Below, one piece after another: positions 48,779-60,987 of a stretch of DNA of 64,000 bases. Each line of letters begins with the position of its first letter. Positions within the stretch are counted from its first letter, which is position 1. Location: the NCBI GenBank assembly GCA_945910005.1, contig OX246739.1:34437608-34501607 (forward strand), written 5' to 3'. Under the pieces are notes generated by a model, which was not told the DNA's origin, did not search any database, and saw only the letters and a list, made by a program, of their open reading frames with translations. A program made the position numbers and the translations under genes. The stretch comes from Isoperla grammatica (taxonomy: Eukaryota > Arthropoda > Insecta > Plecoptera > Perlodidae).

Positions 48779-49855
48779 AGCGACTTTAGATGCAGTAGAA
48801 TGCTGGAGTAAATTTACCTAGATATGAACTCGTTCATATCCCGATCCATATGAGGTGTTTATATCCTTCATGTGTGCATCTCTCTCACTCCTTCATGCGT
48901 GCATCTCTCTCTCTCGCTCCAAGTGGCAGGTGGCCATGACGCAGCCTGTGAGTTACGACCACATCGGCCCGGACCGAATTATGCGATTTGGCGCGCGTAT
49001 AATAGCCCAGTGGCGGGGCCGCATTGACATACATCGCCCCCCTCAACCCCCCACCCCTCTAACCACAACCAATAACAGTCCGTGTTCGGCCGATACATAA
49101 AATCCCGCGATACCCGAGAACGTGCTCGTATTTTTACGCGACATGGCGAGTTCAATTTCAGTCGATTATCACAAAACTAATTAACCGGGCTCGATGTTTC
49201 AGTGACGTCACTCATAACTGTGTTGGGGGCGGGGGGAGGGGGGGGGGGGGGGGGGGAGGCGCTACCATCCCGATGACATTTTATATTTGAAAACACGTCG
49301 AAAGCTTGTTAACAAACAAAACACGCTTCGTGTATGCAGTAGTGGTAAATAAGGGTACAGTTTTCCAATGATGTTGATGTGTATGAAGAAGGTGAACTAT
49401 CGCGGAAATATGGAAATGTCTAGGATTATGTTTCGATTCAGAAGTCAATTAAGTTGTTTATACGTCATTGCATCCCCTAAAATTGCAAAAGTTTGTAGCT
49501 CTTTTATAATCTCAATTTATAAAGACAATACTATCAGGCCCAATACCAGGGCATGGGTAGGGGTTTAATTAGCCCCCCTGAAAATGTGTAAGCTGTCCCT
49601 TAGAAGCTGCTTTGTTTATTTCAAATCTGTATAGTACAATATTCGTAGTTATTAAAATCGGTTGTACTGTCGAAAATTTGTTGAAATCATATTAAGTGGA
49701 CAATGGGAAGGCTTTTAACTTTCTGGGCTTGTGCACTCTTACAAAGCAAAAGATTTAATTTACGAATGTGTGAAAGAACGCCAGGATTCTGTTCATTTTC
49801 GTTGAAACGGCGTGCATGAAATGGGCAGTAGATAAGGATCTGAGATCGATATGAG
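48779..49855. other. Non-coding stretch with a long G tract
   Basis: A CpG-richer patch at 48940-49150 and a nearly pure G tract at 49224-49259. No supported exon. Confidence 0.4.
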
Positions 49856-50330
49856 ACTATAACCCTGTTTACATGGCGGACTGAGTCCGGTACTGAGTAC
49901 GGTCCAGGGCCATGTAAACACCTAAAAGATGGGACCGAACCGACTGGGTCCGATCTGCCAAAAAAGCTAGACCGTACCGAAAGACCGACTCAGTCCTATC
50001 ATGTAAACGGGTAGAACGTACTGACTGAAGAACTGGAACTTTGAACGAACGATGTTTGTAGGTGAATAAGATGGAAAATGATTGTAGTTGCCATCAACAA
50101 AAATCAAGTAAAATATTTACAACAGCTTGTAACCTTTTGTTCGCCGGGATGCATCTTTAAATTAATTTTATATGGCAGAAGAAAAAAGTAGGGTTATGTA
50201 CGACCAAAACGAACAAGTGTGGCGTGAGACCGAAATCAAGTTTGGGTACACCTTCATATAAACGCAAGCGGCCATTGCAGTTCTCAGTCTGGTACTCAGT
50301 ACGGTCCGCCATGTAAACATAGCTTATAGT
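49856..50330. mobile_element. 475-bp inverted-repeat MITE
   Basis: The left end is ACTATAACCCTGTTTACATGG and the right, inverted, ACTATAAGCTATGTTTACATGG. Pairing continues through GCGGAC and GGTACTGAGTAC. Further internal copies of ACCGACTCAGTC and CATGTAAAC occur around 49900-50010. No transposase frame. Superfamily not assignable. Confidence 0.7.
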
Positions 50331-51253
50331 TACATTGGGGCTAGTATAACTTGGGTTGAAGCGCGATACAGTAGTATATGACGAGATATAGTAGATAAGA
50401 AACATTGGGAACGTTGGCAAAACACGTTAGAAAACTTTGTTATAATTACATCTCAATCTCATCCCAACATGCTCGTACTTTGAAACTACTGTATTTGCTG
50501 CACTGAACTTTCTAAAACAACGGTGTATTTAAAAGAAGTTCCGTAAATAATTGCCATTGTTAGTCCAAAACACGGCTACATGGAGCATGCACGACGGGCG
50601 GGAAGGTACATTCAACGGGGCCGTGACTGGCGCAAGGTACTGAAACGATAGTTCCGGATATTTGTGGCGTATTACGTAAACAAAAGGCAGCGGCGATGAT
50701 AAAGCCTTATCAGTGGAGCGCACGCCGGGCGGTAGACAACCCGCAGCGCCGGCGGGTGAGGGTGTTGCCTACCCCGCGGGGGCCGGACGCAAATAGCTGC
50801 CTCCACTGTATACATAGCTCTAGGCTATACCCGACGCACGCAGTTCCACTTCCATGTGACTCGGGGCTGGGTCACCAGCTCGCGTTCAAGCAATGCAAGA
50901 GTCTCATCTCTGGGTATATATTATGTTCTAAATATATTATTATTTACCGTGGTTTTCTGGTTATAATCAAACTTATTAATAAAATTGATGTATTAATTGA
51001 TGTATTTTAAGAAAAATTCAATTAAAATTGATATTTGAATTGCTATATTCTTGATATGATTGGCATATTAATATAATTGATAATTAAACACATTAATTCT
51101 ATTGATTATAAGAATACATTTTATTAAGTGTGCTGTTGCAGCAGTAAGTATAAGTATTTTAATGATCGCTTTGATGTTTAGCATTTTTTTTTTAAATATG
51201 AATTGTTTATTTTAACAACTATCAGTGAGAAACCTGCATTCAACTAATTTCAG
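50331..51253. other. Non-coding stretch
   Basis: GC-rich, CpG-containing patch at 50690-50890 without a convincing exon, followed by very AT-rich sequence (ATTGAT-type repeats) to 51250. Confidence 0.4.
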
Positions 51254-51480
51254 AGCACAAATATAACATAATCCACCCATTGATTTCAAGCATAACAATA
51301 CTATATTTTGTAACCATTGCAATACCAAAATTATCCGGTAACATAAACTGTAATGATCTTGAACCTATTCACAAAAGAAATAACTGTATAAACTGGCTTG
51401 GTTACAACATCAATCAAACACCAAAATACTGTTATAGTTTTAATCATTGTACGGACAATCTAGAGGAAGTTACTAGATAG
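51254..51480 (+). CDS. Possible degenerate Kunitz-like secreted peptide exon
   Basis: After an acceptor-like CTAATTTCAG at 51253, a frame stays open to TAG at 51478-51480. It has a hydrophobic stretch ISSITILYFVTIAIPKL like a signal peptide. Then follows CNDLEPIHKRNNC, then INWLGYNINQTPKYC, then YSFNHC and TDNLEEVTR. The order C..P..C, W-x-x-Y-N, C-x-x-F, C and xDNxEE resembles the Kunitz/BPTI pattern (usually six cysteines in about 55 residues). Only four cysteines are present and the last expected one is missing. There is no ATG in the frame, so it would need an upstream exon. It may be a decayed copy or chance. Confidence 0.25.
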
Positions 51481-54400
51481 TATTTTAAGTACTTATTCAC
51501 TATTATCTCTGTACTTTCAGGATTTGGGTCATCTCACATTTCCCGCTGTACACTTCGCGTGTATGCCGTAAAATGTAATTCTATGTCGAATTTATTCTCC
51601 AAGCTTTATGCAGTAGCGTCCGTTGATTAAACCGTACTATTACCGTGTGTTATAACTTGAAATGCATATTGTACGTCTACTTTACATTTGTCCGTCTAAC
51701 TGTGTAACTGTGCTGCTAAGCAAACCAACACGGCAACGATTTACCCGTGAGTCAGAGGGGTTGAATCATGAGTAGACATTGCGTGCAATAGACTTGGATA
51801 AATTGTTTGAAACAACAGCAAGAACAACTTGGAATGTGTATAAGAACGATTCAACTAATGAGTTTGCTGTTTTATACAATACCGGGTTTCATATACATGG
51901 GGTGGGCTCTAACATTCTCGTTGCTGACGTCATATCTGAGTGACGAATACCAACATAATTTGTACTTTTTCCACCAGTATACTCAGATACAGAAGTTATA
52001 GTTTAATTTTCATTGTATCACTTAACGTACATTGAATTCCATTACCAATTAATATTAAGCTTGAATGTGCTACCAAGTAAAGATTAATTGAACACATATG
52101 CAAATAATTGGAAGCTCAACAGATTAAAATATAGTAATATAAATAAAATGTAGTAGATATATGATATAACCTAAATCATATATAGAACCTCTATATTCAA
52201 CTATAGTTTAATACTGTCTATATTTAAAGTAAAGACCCATCTTCGTAATAAGCAAGATTTAAATTAATATTAATAACGCATCATGTCACAAGTTTCATCA
52301 AACTTGTGATGTTGAGTAATCTCCCTTGATGAGTATCAATTCAGCAAGACGCAAGACTTAGCCCCGTGTTAAGTGCGCGCTGAATAATACATGGAGCTAA
52401 TTAACACGATTGTCCTCGTTGCCAACAGCGCGGCTTAATAATGTATGTCCCGGCACTTGAAGTGATGTACGCCAGGCCGCACAAGATGAAGTGGGTCTCC
52501 GCTATCTTCTTAGGCGAGCCTAAGCACGAACAATAACTACTTCTCTACTTCATAACATATTTGAAACAGGTCCAGTAGTGGCAATTGTTCATGTAAGAAG
52601 CGAAAATCCCCGAATGGGCATGATTAATACGGCTAGCTCACTCTACTAAGTGGAGACACAAATATGATGATTTTGGTTGAAATAGCGTGTATGAACAGGC
52701 GCATTATGCGTATAGGTGAACTAATTTATGAGTTCATAATAATTGGAATAGCTAGTTTTGGGCCATATTACACGTTTTGAATACAGAAAAAATATTATTT
52801 TTGAATACGGTTAATAATTCAAAATCAGAACGAGGTGCATGTTTTTTTACAGATTTCGTCGAGGCAAAACGATCTTTCTCTAACCATGCCACATTTTAAG
52901 ATTGATATTTAGAAGTGGCCCAAGGGCAAGATTCCACCCTGAAGTCAAGTTAACTTTAAGGAGCAAAGTGACTTTTTGCGACGACATGCTATTTTAGGTA
53001 TGAGAATCTGTCAGCAAATAGACACGCTTAGGCCTAATCTTGATTAAAAATACACGAATTGAATAACGACCACTTCCATCTTTGAGCCACCTGAAAGTTG
53101 TAAATTCACTTTGCTTCTTCAATGTATAATTTGATGCAAAGGTTGAGTTGACTCACCAGTTTGCCCGGCAGAGGCAGCGAGACGTCATCTTGAACCCTAG
53201 TTCCAGCCGTCCCCGCCAGGCGAGCCACGCATCAGTCTCTCACTTTCGTTTCACATTGTTTCACATCACTAGGAACAAACTTGCCCCGTCTAACTAACGT
53301 GTCATGTGTTTATCTCGTCTAGCGCACTTTCAACACTGTTTACACTGGTCTTGAGGTTCAGTGGGGCATCTTGCAGGTGGCGCCTGCAAGCGTCGAGCAC
53401 CTGCAGCAAACAGAGACACAGTTTAAGAACACAATAGTGAAAACAACACTGGTCAAAGTACACACGGCCATTACCTAATCAAATATTCGTAGACATTAGA
53501 AAACCAGGTAAAGTTATCCCAACGAAAATAGTCTCATTCTTACGAAATAGCCGACTCCAACAGTACCAACTTAATTTTCAACTTCTATAGTTCCTAACGT
53601 CTACTTGAAACAGCTTCATTAGTGAAAATTGACGACCGTATGTTGATTACCTGGAAATTCCAAACACATCGGGTGTGACTAAATACCGCATTTACGAATT
53701 GAAAGACATAGTCAGGTGTAGCAGGGCAGCATTGATACAGGCAACTAAACCTAACTATCTCTAATCATTAATCAGTGATGCCAACTCGTACAACGTTGCC
53801 ATTCAGGCTGATATAAACTTAACAATCCCTCATCAAGTATGCCAACTAGTACAACGTGGTACAACGTTGCCAAATTCGCACGTCCTTTTTAATTCAACCG
53901 CAGCTCGATCTGCAAAAGTTATTATCTATCAAATCTCAAGAGGCTCTTGTGAAAATTGGCTTCGGTATTTGGCAGTTTCACAGGGGCTTGAGATAATCGA
54001 ACAAAAACGTGTAGCTAGCAAACAAACGGCCAAATGCCCGAGTTCCGTGTAGCACAAACAAACCTATCGAAGGAAGTTAAAACAGTCAACAGAACAGTTT
54101 GTTTAGCAGAGTCATAAACAGTTGATTCCGTGCCTTCGAGAACGATATTGTACAACGTATTTTCGGAAATAAACTGGTCGGCTTTCAGGGCTCAACACAT
54201 AAGCCTCATAATTAAAAATAGATCAAGCAGTTTATAAAGGTCCAAGACAAATTTAATTTCCCGACGATGAAAAACAGGAGCTTTCGCTGACGTGAAATAA
54301 AGAACTCGGTGGCTTAGAACTTCGGGTGGGAACAAAATGGCGTCTGCGTGTCAATAGCGAGACTTAGTACGGTATTTCGGGGGCGAACCGAAGACGGATT

Positions 54401-55264
54401 GGGAGGGGGTCAGAAATTTGGGCGTCGGCTGAAACTGTGCCTCTTTTGGAAATGGCCTTGCGAGCGAGTGGTGAATCCTCCAATAGGTTCGAGTGCGGCC
54501 TAATTGATTGTTACATGCAAATGTTCCGACGTACGCCGGAAGTTTCAAATGAAAAACTGTTGGATTTCCGTCCGTTTAATATATCAGATCAAGATCGTGC
54601 TTCCTTTCGAGATTGGAGAAGTATCACTCTTAATCAATTTGCCTTTAGACACTGTTAAGACATCTGTACGCCTTAATATCATGCCTATACAAGAGTTAGA
54701 TTTTGGCTACAGGACAGGGTAAACAAGGTTTAGTATAATACAATGTTTCTACTTTTCATTGGTGTACAATGTACATGTATATATTATAATAGCTACCTAC
54801 AACATGATACGTTTGAAAATAAACGCCATCGTAGGGCGAATGTTATGTTATTTTGTTTTGGGGGTGGTACAAGTCAATGAGTTGTGGTGAGGCCTTTAAT
54901 AATTACTATATATTTAATTATTCTGTGTGAAAATAAAATGAAGAATATTTTCAGTTCAAGCATACATAAAAAAGACATGTTTAGATGTGTCATTAATTAA
55001 GAGTTTGTGTCCCATAAAAGAGTGTCTCATTTTTACTCTATTTTATTATCTCTTGGTAATAACCAAGTAGATCAATTACCATATTTTTAAATGTAACAAA
55101 TTTATAAAATAAATGTTATAACACTTTGGATAAAATAAAACTTTACTGATAGTGATAATATAAATAAAATTACAAGACAATTGAAATTTAGACAGACGCT
55201 CACAAAGTAACCTAACCGAAGGAACTAAGCATTTCCGAAGCGGCCTAAACCCAAAGCACAAAAC
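51481..55264. other. Non-coding stretch
   Basis: About 3.8 kb, AT-rich. Small duplications such as GCCAACTMGTACAACGT near 53780 and 53838. No supported exon or element ends. Confidence 0.35.
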
Positions 55265-55515
55265 ACGGACGGTCTATACGCACGTTTGTTCGTGTGTTGG
55301 TCAGGTGGGGGGAAGTGAGCCCAGAAGGGACCGGGGCTCGGGTTAATCCTGGCGCCGGAAATACGGAGCTAATTTTACGGAAATTTGCGTTGACGTCAAG
55401 CCGGGATCAAGATGGAAGCCGGGATGGGAAACCGAGTGAAAGAAAACTCGCGGCTTGTGGGACTCTACGACGCCGACGGGGGGAGGGGGAGGGGGTGGGG
55501 GAGGGGGGATGTTTT
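55265..55515 (+). promoter_or_regulatory. CpG- and G-rich patch with a CRE site
   Basis: GC-rich island in AT-rich surroundings, with the palindromic CRE TGACGTCA at 55391-55398. An ATG follows at 55412 (AAGATGGAAGCC, frame MEAGMGNRVKENSRLVG). A polypurine run GGGGGGAGGGGGAGGGGG near 55478-55510 could form a G-quadruplex. It may be a promoter with a first exon, but no donor or homology settles it. Confidence 0.3.
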
Positions 55516-55807
55516 AAAATGTTCGGGATGAAAGAGTTACATGGAAATCTGACGCTGGTAACTGTGGGGTGGAGATTTTCTGCTAGGCCAAACTCAAAGT
55601 CAACCAGATATTTTGCTTCCTTGTTTTCTGGTGCATCTATTAGTTAGTGGTGCTTAACAAACCAGGTTAATGCTGATCATCAAGTAATGACCAAGACTGA
55701 AAATAAAATACTCCGAGTGAACCAGTTTCTTCAGCGCCCTTTTCTTTCCCCCCGCTAGTGTGACGTCACGATGCAGTAACATGTACAGTGTTGCCATGAC
55801 AGACACT

Positions 55808-56531
55808 TTAGGCCCGGTTTCACCAACGTATTTAAATCGGAGATTAGCTTGATAGGTGCCATCACCAACTTTCCATAAAAAAATAATCTTTCATTCAGTA
55901 AAAATATTTTAAAGTGTTATATTCCAGAATTTAGTAATAAATAAGCGCCAGTTTTAAAGTAGATATAAAATAGCCTAACATTATTGCATGTATTTACACT
56001 CGACAATGTTATATGGTCATAATTCATACAATGATTCATATTCTAAAGTTTGCTACTTATTGTCACTTCGTCGCAACGTTCATTTGTTCTTGTAAATAAA
56101 CATGAAATCAAAACAAAGACTCGACAAAAAGATCGAATATCCATTGTTGTACTGATTTGAATACAGAGCATGGATTTCTTTTGAGATAATAAACTACGGT
56201 CATGGCCTTCTGTATGCATTTTACGTAAGGATCCAATAATGCAAAAGAAATTACTAAACACGTGTCAGACATTTATTGCCAATCTGAAAGAACTTTTGTT
56301 GGTGACGTACTGAATACATTTTCTCGTTTTTCATGAAAATTAGTTTAAATACCAGTAATAACAGCATGATATTTTATAGCTACTCATAGCTGATACTAAT
56401 CAATTACTCAATTCTGGAATACAGCCACATGCAATGTTTTCAATACATGCAAAATTATTTGTTTAGGTAAAGTTGGTGACGGCGCCGATCAAGCCAATCT
56501 CCGATTTAAACTTTGGTGAAACCGGGCCTAA
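55808..56531. mobile_element. 724-bp MITE with about 65-bp terminal inverted repeats
   Basis: The left end is TTAGGCCCGGTTTCACCAA and the right end, inverted, is the same sequence. Pairing continues through TTTAAATCGGAGATT, GCTTGAT and CACCAACTTT for about 65 bp with a few mismatches. The interior is AT-rich with no transposase. Element ends starting GGCCCGGTTTCACC next to TA are common in DNA transposons of invertebrates. A TA target is compatible but the superfamily is not certain. Confidence 0.85.
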
Positions 56532-57099
56532 GGACAGGGAGTTTACTAGCGGATAAAATATCATGTATTATATTATAACTGCATTTGTCTTAATGTATTC
56601 ATATGGATATAGGCGGAAGGGGAATCTATCACACATGTTTTTATTTTTTATTTGATAAATATTGTTACAGAATGATTAGTTATAACATATTTTATGTATA
56701 AAAAATCGAATTTAATTTTTATTAATTTTTTTTCGGGCAGTCCCGGTAATTTGAATAGTCAAAACTGGCCACAAACTTGAGCCCGAATGGCAAGTCCCAG
56801 GAAGCTGAAAATAAAACCACATACTAACTAATATTTCCTTAATGTGCTGTAGGATTTTCATTTTAATTAATTCAATATTTTTATTTCTGTGATTTTTTTA
56901 GTGTACCGTTCAAAATCTTTTCAAAATCGGTCATGTTCAGCTCAACGTAAATAATTTACACTTATACATTACGCCATACCTTTTTTTACGCTGATGCACA
57001 GAACCCTCAGCTTTTAGAGGAATCTTAAATCGTGAAAATCTGACCAAAATTGAGTGAGAAACGTTGTGTCTAGTGAAGCTATGTAAATCTCTCGAAAAA
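56532..57099. other. AT-rich stretch before the CpG-rich region
   Basis: Nothing recognised. Confidence 0.4.
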
Positions 57100-57310
57100 C
57101 CTTCCTGCGGCGCTCGTGTTCGCAACGTATCAACGCGGGCGGTAGCGACGCGAGTGGCGAAACCGGGAACTGTTACGGGCTAGTCAACGCGACTCGACCC
57201 GCGAAGTACGATCTTCACTTTGCGTTGCAGCCACGGTTTCTGTAAGTCGGGTGCGTGCAGGCGGTAATATCAACATTACATATCAATATTACATTACATT
57301 ACATTACAAC
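57100..57310 (+). promoter_or_regulatory. CpG-rich promoter / 5' UTR candidate
   Basis: High CpG density (GCGGGCGGTAGCGACGCGAG, CAACGCGACTCGACCCGCG) against an AT-rich background, followed by an ATTACATTACATT run and then the ATG at 57311. Typical of a gene 5' end. Confidence 0.45.
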
Positions 57311-57447
57311 ATGGGGAGGAATAGGAAGGTCAATCCAGGTCGGCCAAGGAAAAGGAATAAGCACGCCAAAGCGGCAGTGAAACGCTTTAAAAGAAAAAAA
57401 GAAGAGCGTGAAAAAGAAGCCATGAAACCGCAATATTCACCTCCAAG
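57311..57447 (+). CDS. Candidate gene, exon 1: basic, NLS-like N-terminus
   Basis: ATG in context ACAACATGGGG opens MGRNRKVNPGRPRKRNKHAK, then AAVKRFKRKKEEREKEAMK and PQYSPP, with donor AAG/GTAAGAG ending two bases into an arginine codon. The run is extremely rich in Lys and Arg and looks like a bipartite nuclear localisation or nucleic-acid-binding segment. It joins in phase to the exon at 57545. No family recognised. A domesticated or decayed transposon protein is an alternative. Confidence 0.5.
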
Positions 57448-57544
57448 GTAAGAGAACTATAAACGTTCATTGATGTTCACCAATGTTCCACAGGCACGTG
57501 GGTATGGCATAACAATAATATTATGTTTATTATTTCAATTACAG

Positions 57545-57649
57545 AAAGATGCATGAACAGCCTAGTCCATCGACACCATGCACGTCTGGCATACAATACC
57601 TATTGGAACAAACTGAGTTAGTTCCGTCTGAACACTCTGATTCGCAAAA
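57545..57649 (+). CDS. Candidate gene, exon 2
   Basis: Acceptor TTTCAATTACAG. Reading on from exon 1 gives (R)KMHEQPSPSTPCTSGIQYL, then LEQTELVPSEHSDSQ, with a modest donor CAAAA/GTATAT. Rich in Ser, Pro and Glu, likely disordered. If the donor is not used the frame runs on to a TAG at about 57700. Confidence 0.42.
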
Positions 57650-57871
57650 GTATATTCCTATTTTCATTATTTCCCTAAATGAAGAAAATCTCTACACATA
57701 GATGATAGACATTATGAAAAGTGGGTGATACACTGATACTGCATGTGTGGGCCTATCCGGATAAGTGATTGGACTCCGTTACGTGTAGCGGGGTGGACAG
57801 AGTTGTGTAGTAGCTGTATAAAGGTGTCTTGAACATCTAACATAGACATCGACCGTTATCATGATTAATAG

Positions 57872-57955
57872 CGATTGTGAGATAATGCAAGGCTCGCCGA
57901 CCGAAGATAGTTACGTATCGAGGCGAGAGTGGGGATACTCGTACTTTGGTCAGAG
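57872..57955 (+). CDS. Candidate gene, possible exon 3
   Basis: An acceptor-like ATTAATAG gives (N)DCEIMQGSPTEDSYVSRR then EWGYSYFGQ in the right phase. The donor would be CAGAG/GTTGGT. Both splice sites are weak. Exon 2 could splice directly to 59261 in the same phase, so this exon is optional. Confidence 0.28.
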
Positions 57956-58401
57956 GTTGGTGCAAACACTACCCGAGCTTATGCCCTTTGGCCTACCAAC
58001 AGCAAAGTAAATGAACTATACGCATAAGGCATATTATTGGTATCCCCCCCCCCCCCCCCCCTCCAAAACACACACGTAAACAAATATCAAGTGAAATGAG
58101 CATTCCCCTTGGGCTTACTGAGATGTGGACAAATGACAATGTTTCTGTTCGAAAGGTTTCTGACCTCTTTTTTTTTCTCCCCGACTATGGCACGCATGTG
58201 GTCCTCCTTCATATTGTACTGTTATATTGGGACTATAAAACTGCAAGGGTCTGCGAGCCGTAGAATGGGTTGTTATATTCGCAAAGCGGCAAAATACAAA
58301 GCAGGTCGCACGCGGTAAGTTATCAAAGAGAACTGTGCTAGTGCTCAATTACTGAGTTTCGTTATTACTGAAAATGGTCACCCTAGGCAGAGCTCCAGTT
58401 G

Positions 58402-58409
58402 TATATATA

Positions 58410-58445
<36 letters not shown>

Positions 58446-58704
58446 TGTATGTATGTATGTATGTATGTATGTATGTATGTATGTTTGTATGTATGAATGT
58501 ATGTGTGTATGTATGTATGTATGTATGTATGTATGTATGTATGTATGTATGTATGTATGTATGTATGTATGTATGTATGTATGTATGTATGTATGTATGT
58601 ATGTATGTATGTATGTATGTATGTATGTATGTATGTATGTATGTATGTATGTATGTATGTATGTATGTATGTATGTATGTATGTATGTATGTATGTATGT
58701 ATGT
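58402..58704. repeat. TA then ATGT microsatellite
   Basis: About eight TA units, then an almost pure (ATGT)n tract of about 285 bp with three interruptions clustered near 58484-58506. The long Met-Tyr-Val-Cys and Ile-His-Thr-Tyr open frames over it are artefacts of the repeat. It lies in the proposed intron of the candidate gene at 57311. Confidence 0.97.
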
Positions 58705-59260
58705 CAAAGATAAAATAAGTGTATATTCAATCACCTGGCAAAGCCCCTCCCCTCCTGCATTGAAATCGTAAGTTATTAGTGTTATTAATTACGCCCGTAG
58801 ACGTTAAAAGTAATTAATAACGCAAACTGCAGCTTTTTTTAGTTTTGTAAATATATGGAGTACATTTTTATAAACATAAATCCCTGAGCATCACGCTCCT
58901 TACTTTCAAACTGAAAAATCTATTTGTAAACATAATTGCTGTTTACAAAAATAAACAAAAGTAATCTGCGCTTGGATATTTAGGAATGTGGTTGAATGTG
59001 AAAATAAACTCTTTGCGGGGGAGGGCCCAGAATCTGAATTTAGGTCAGTGTCATTGGTGCGACGCTTATGCATGTTAATATACAAAATATGAATTTGAAG
59101 CAAAACTCTAAATACGAATTAATCAAGACCATGTTTTACCGACACCCGACCAAAATATCCATGGGCAAACATGTTCATGTCTCTTATTTTATTATTTATT
59201 CACATCTGTTTTAATTATTTGAACAGATATATTGTAATTATTTTCTTTATCATTTTTCAG

Positions 59261-59510
59261 TGAGGGAGAGGGCAAATCGGGAGAGATCTCAGACTCATAT
59301 GAAGACTTGATTGTGTATTGTGTACATTGTATACATCACCACCCTTGTATCGTGTCTACTGTTATGCTACCAACGAACTGTGTCTCACCGTCGTTTCATC
59401 TTGATTGTGTATTGTGTACATTGTATACATCACCGCCCTTGTATCGTGTCTACTGTAGGCCTACATATTATTATGTGAGATGTAAGGTTACTCGTCATGT
59501 TGATGAATAA
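59261..59510 (+). CDS. Candidate gene, possible last exon
   Basis: Strong acceptor (TTTATCATTTTTCAG). In the phase left by either upstream exon it reads (S/N)EGEGKSGEISDSYEDLI, then a cysteine- and histidine-containing stretch to TAA at 59508. The acidic/serine-rich start fits the composition of exon 2. Within it, 57 bp (59306-59362) is repeated with one change at 59400-59456, in a different frame. That argues the true coding part may be short. Confidence 0.35.
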
Positions 59511-59542
59511 CATTGCACTAGTCGGCCGGTACTATTGTGGTC

Positions 59543-59616
59543 CAGCTCGTTGGTCCAGTGGTTAGCATCCCTGCTTCCAATGCAGAAGGCCCCGGGTTCA
59601 AATCCCGCTTCAGGCA
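59543..59616 (+). mobile_element. tRNA-like SINE head (anticodon loop CCA)
   Basis: Box A TGGTCCAGTGG, anticodon arm CTGC-TTCCAAT-GCAG (anticodon CCA, as in tRNA-Trp), box B GGTTCAAATCC. Followed by AGAAGTTTTTTAACTTCT and a longer non-tRNA body. The acceptor stem does not close, so it is better read as a tRNA-derived SINE than as a working tRNA gene. The 3' end was not defined. Confidence 0.55.
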
Positions 59617-60987
59617 GAAGTTTTTTAACTTCTAATATGGATTCAATTCCATTACTTCTTGGCTTAGGAATAAGTAAACGGTGACTTTGGAGCCGTCCTA
59701 GCAACGAAGCACTCAGTAAATTCAAAGTTGTTCTGAATCGGCCTTGTTGATTCTGGCATTTGTCCGCAGGTGTTCGCACTGTCCAATCACTGATTCATAT
59801 GTTTCGTATTTGAAATATCGATCTTTGATTGGTTATCGCTCACTCGTCGATGGTTTTCGAAGCCTACAGGGTTGGTTTAGTCACTTTCAATTAAAGTCCC
59901 CCACTGCAAATCAGTTTAGTTACTGAGTGGGTAGACTCTAAATGTGAATTTATTTTATTTATTTATTTATTTATATAATCTCTCGGGTTGTTGGGATGCT
60001 AATTTTGTTTTTATTGCTCTTACACGTACCTATCTATACGTCCATAGTGACACTGCTACTCCACATTCAATTGACAAAAACGTAGGCATGGGGGTCAAAA
60101 AGTTGGAGCAAACTCATTGCAACATCCAAGAGATTATGTACGTTGATCTATATGTTTTGCAGTACACATTTTAATACATCACAGCAATAATAAAGATACC
60201 TCTACTTTTCGGAATACTTTGCGGGATGACTGATTTGTATAAAATTCGCCACATTCTTAGTTGCCTCGAAAGTGCAAAAGCCGATTACGTTATCCGTTAA
60301 AAGTAAGGAATTTATTTTGAAAGTCATTCAAATACATTATAAAAATTGGTATTGCAATCACAACCTGTAGAAACCGAATTTAGGCATTATTGGGTGCATG
60401 TTATATTTTATTATATCTGTCGTTCATATAATTTTTAATTGTATATATTCCTTTTTATAACATATGGGAGCAGACCCCCCCCCCCCCCCCGCCCCCCCAA
60501 ACCCTCTGTGCTTTTTCAGTCTGGAAATGTGTCCCTCCAGCTTGAGTGCAAAACTATCCCCACCCCGTAACTTACATTTTCACTTGTGACATTCAGCGAA
60601 CGCATGTAATATGTGCATAATAAAAACGAGTCCTTCTTGAGCTTTATCAGATACCTACTGCCAGCACTGTGTATTATTGTTGTTATAACATTATGACATG
60701 GAAACTGGAAAGTAAAACCCATTGCTTTATGCCGTCTTCAAAGGTTGATGTTGACCGCGGCGGGAGGCGGCCGGCCTTGAACATACCGCACTGGCCGGGT
60801 CGGACACAACCCTCGTTTGAAAACTCCCACCAAAGTATTCTTTTTACGGCGCATTCTATCGACAACTCGCTGAACTATTATAAGCCTATTGCCAATAATG
60901 TAGATCAACGGTAATATCTACGCGACACTAGCGCTAAATTCTTCCATCCGCTGCACGATAGATTCGCGTTAAGTCATTTTCTCATAT

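Noticed and set aside
58378..58771. Long MYVCMYVC / IHTYIHTY proteins
   Set aside because: Translations of an ATGT microsatellite.
59543..59616. Functional tRNA-Trp gene
   Set aside because: The anticodon arm and T arm are good, but the acceptor stem does not pair and a SINE-like body follows.
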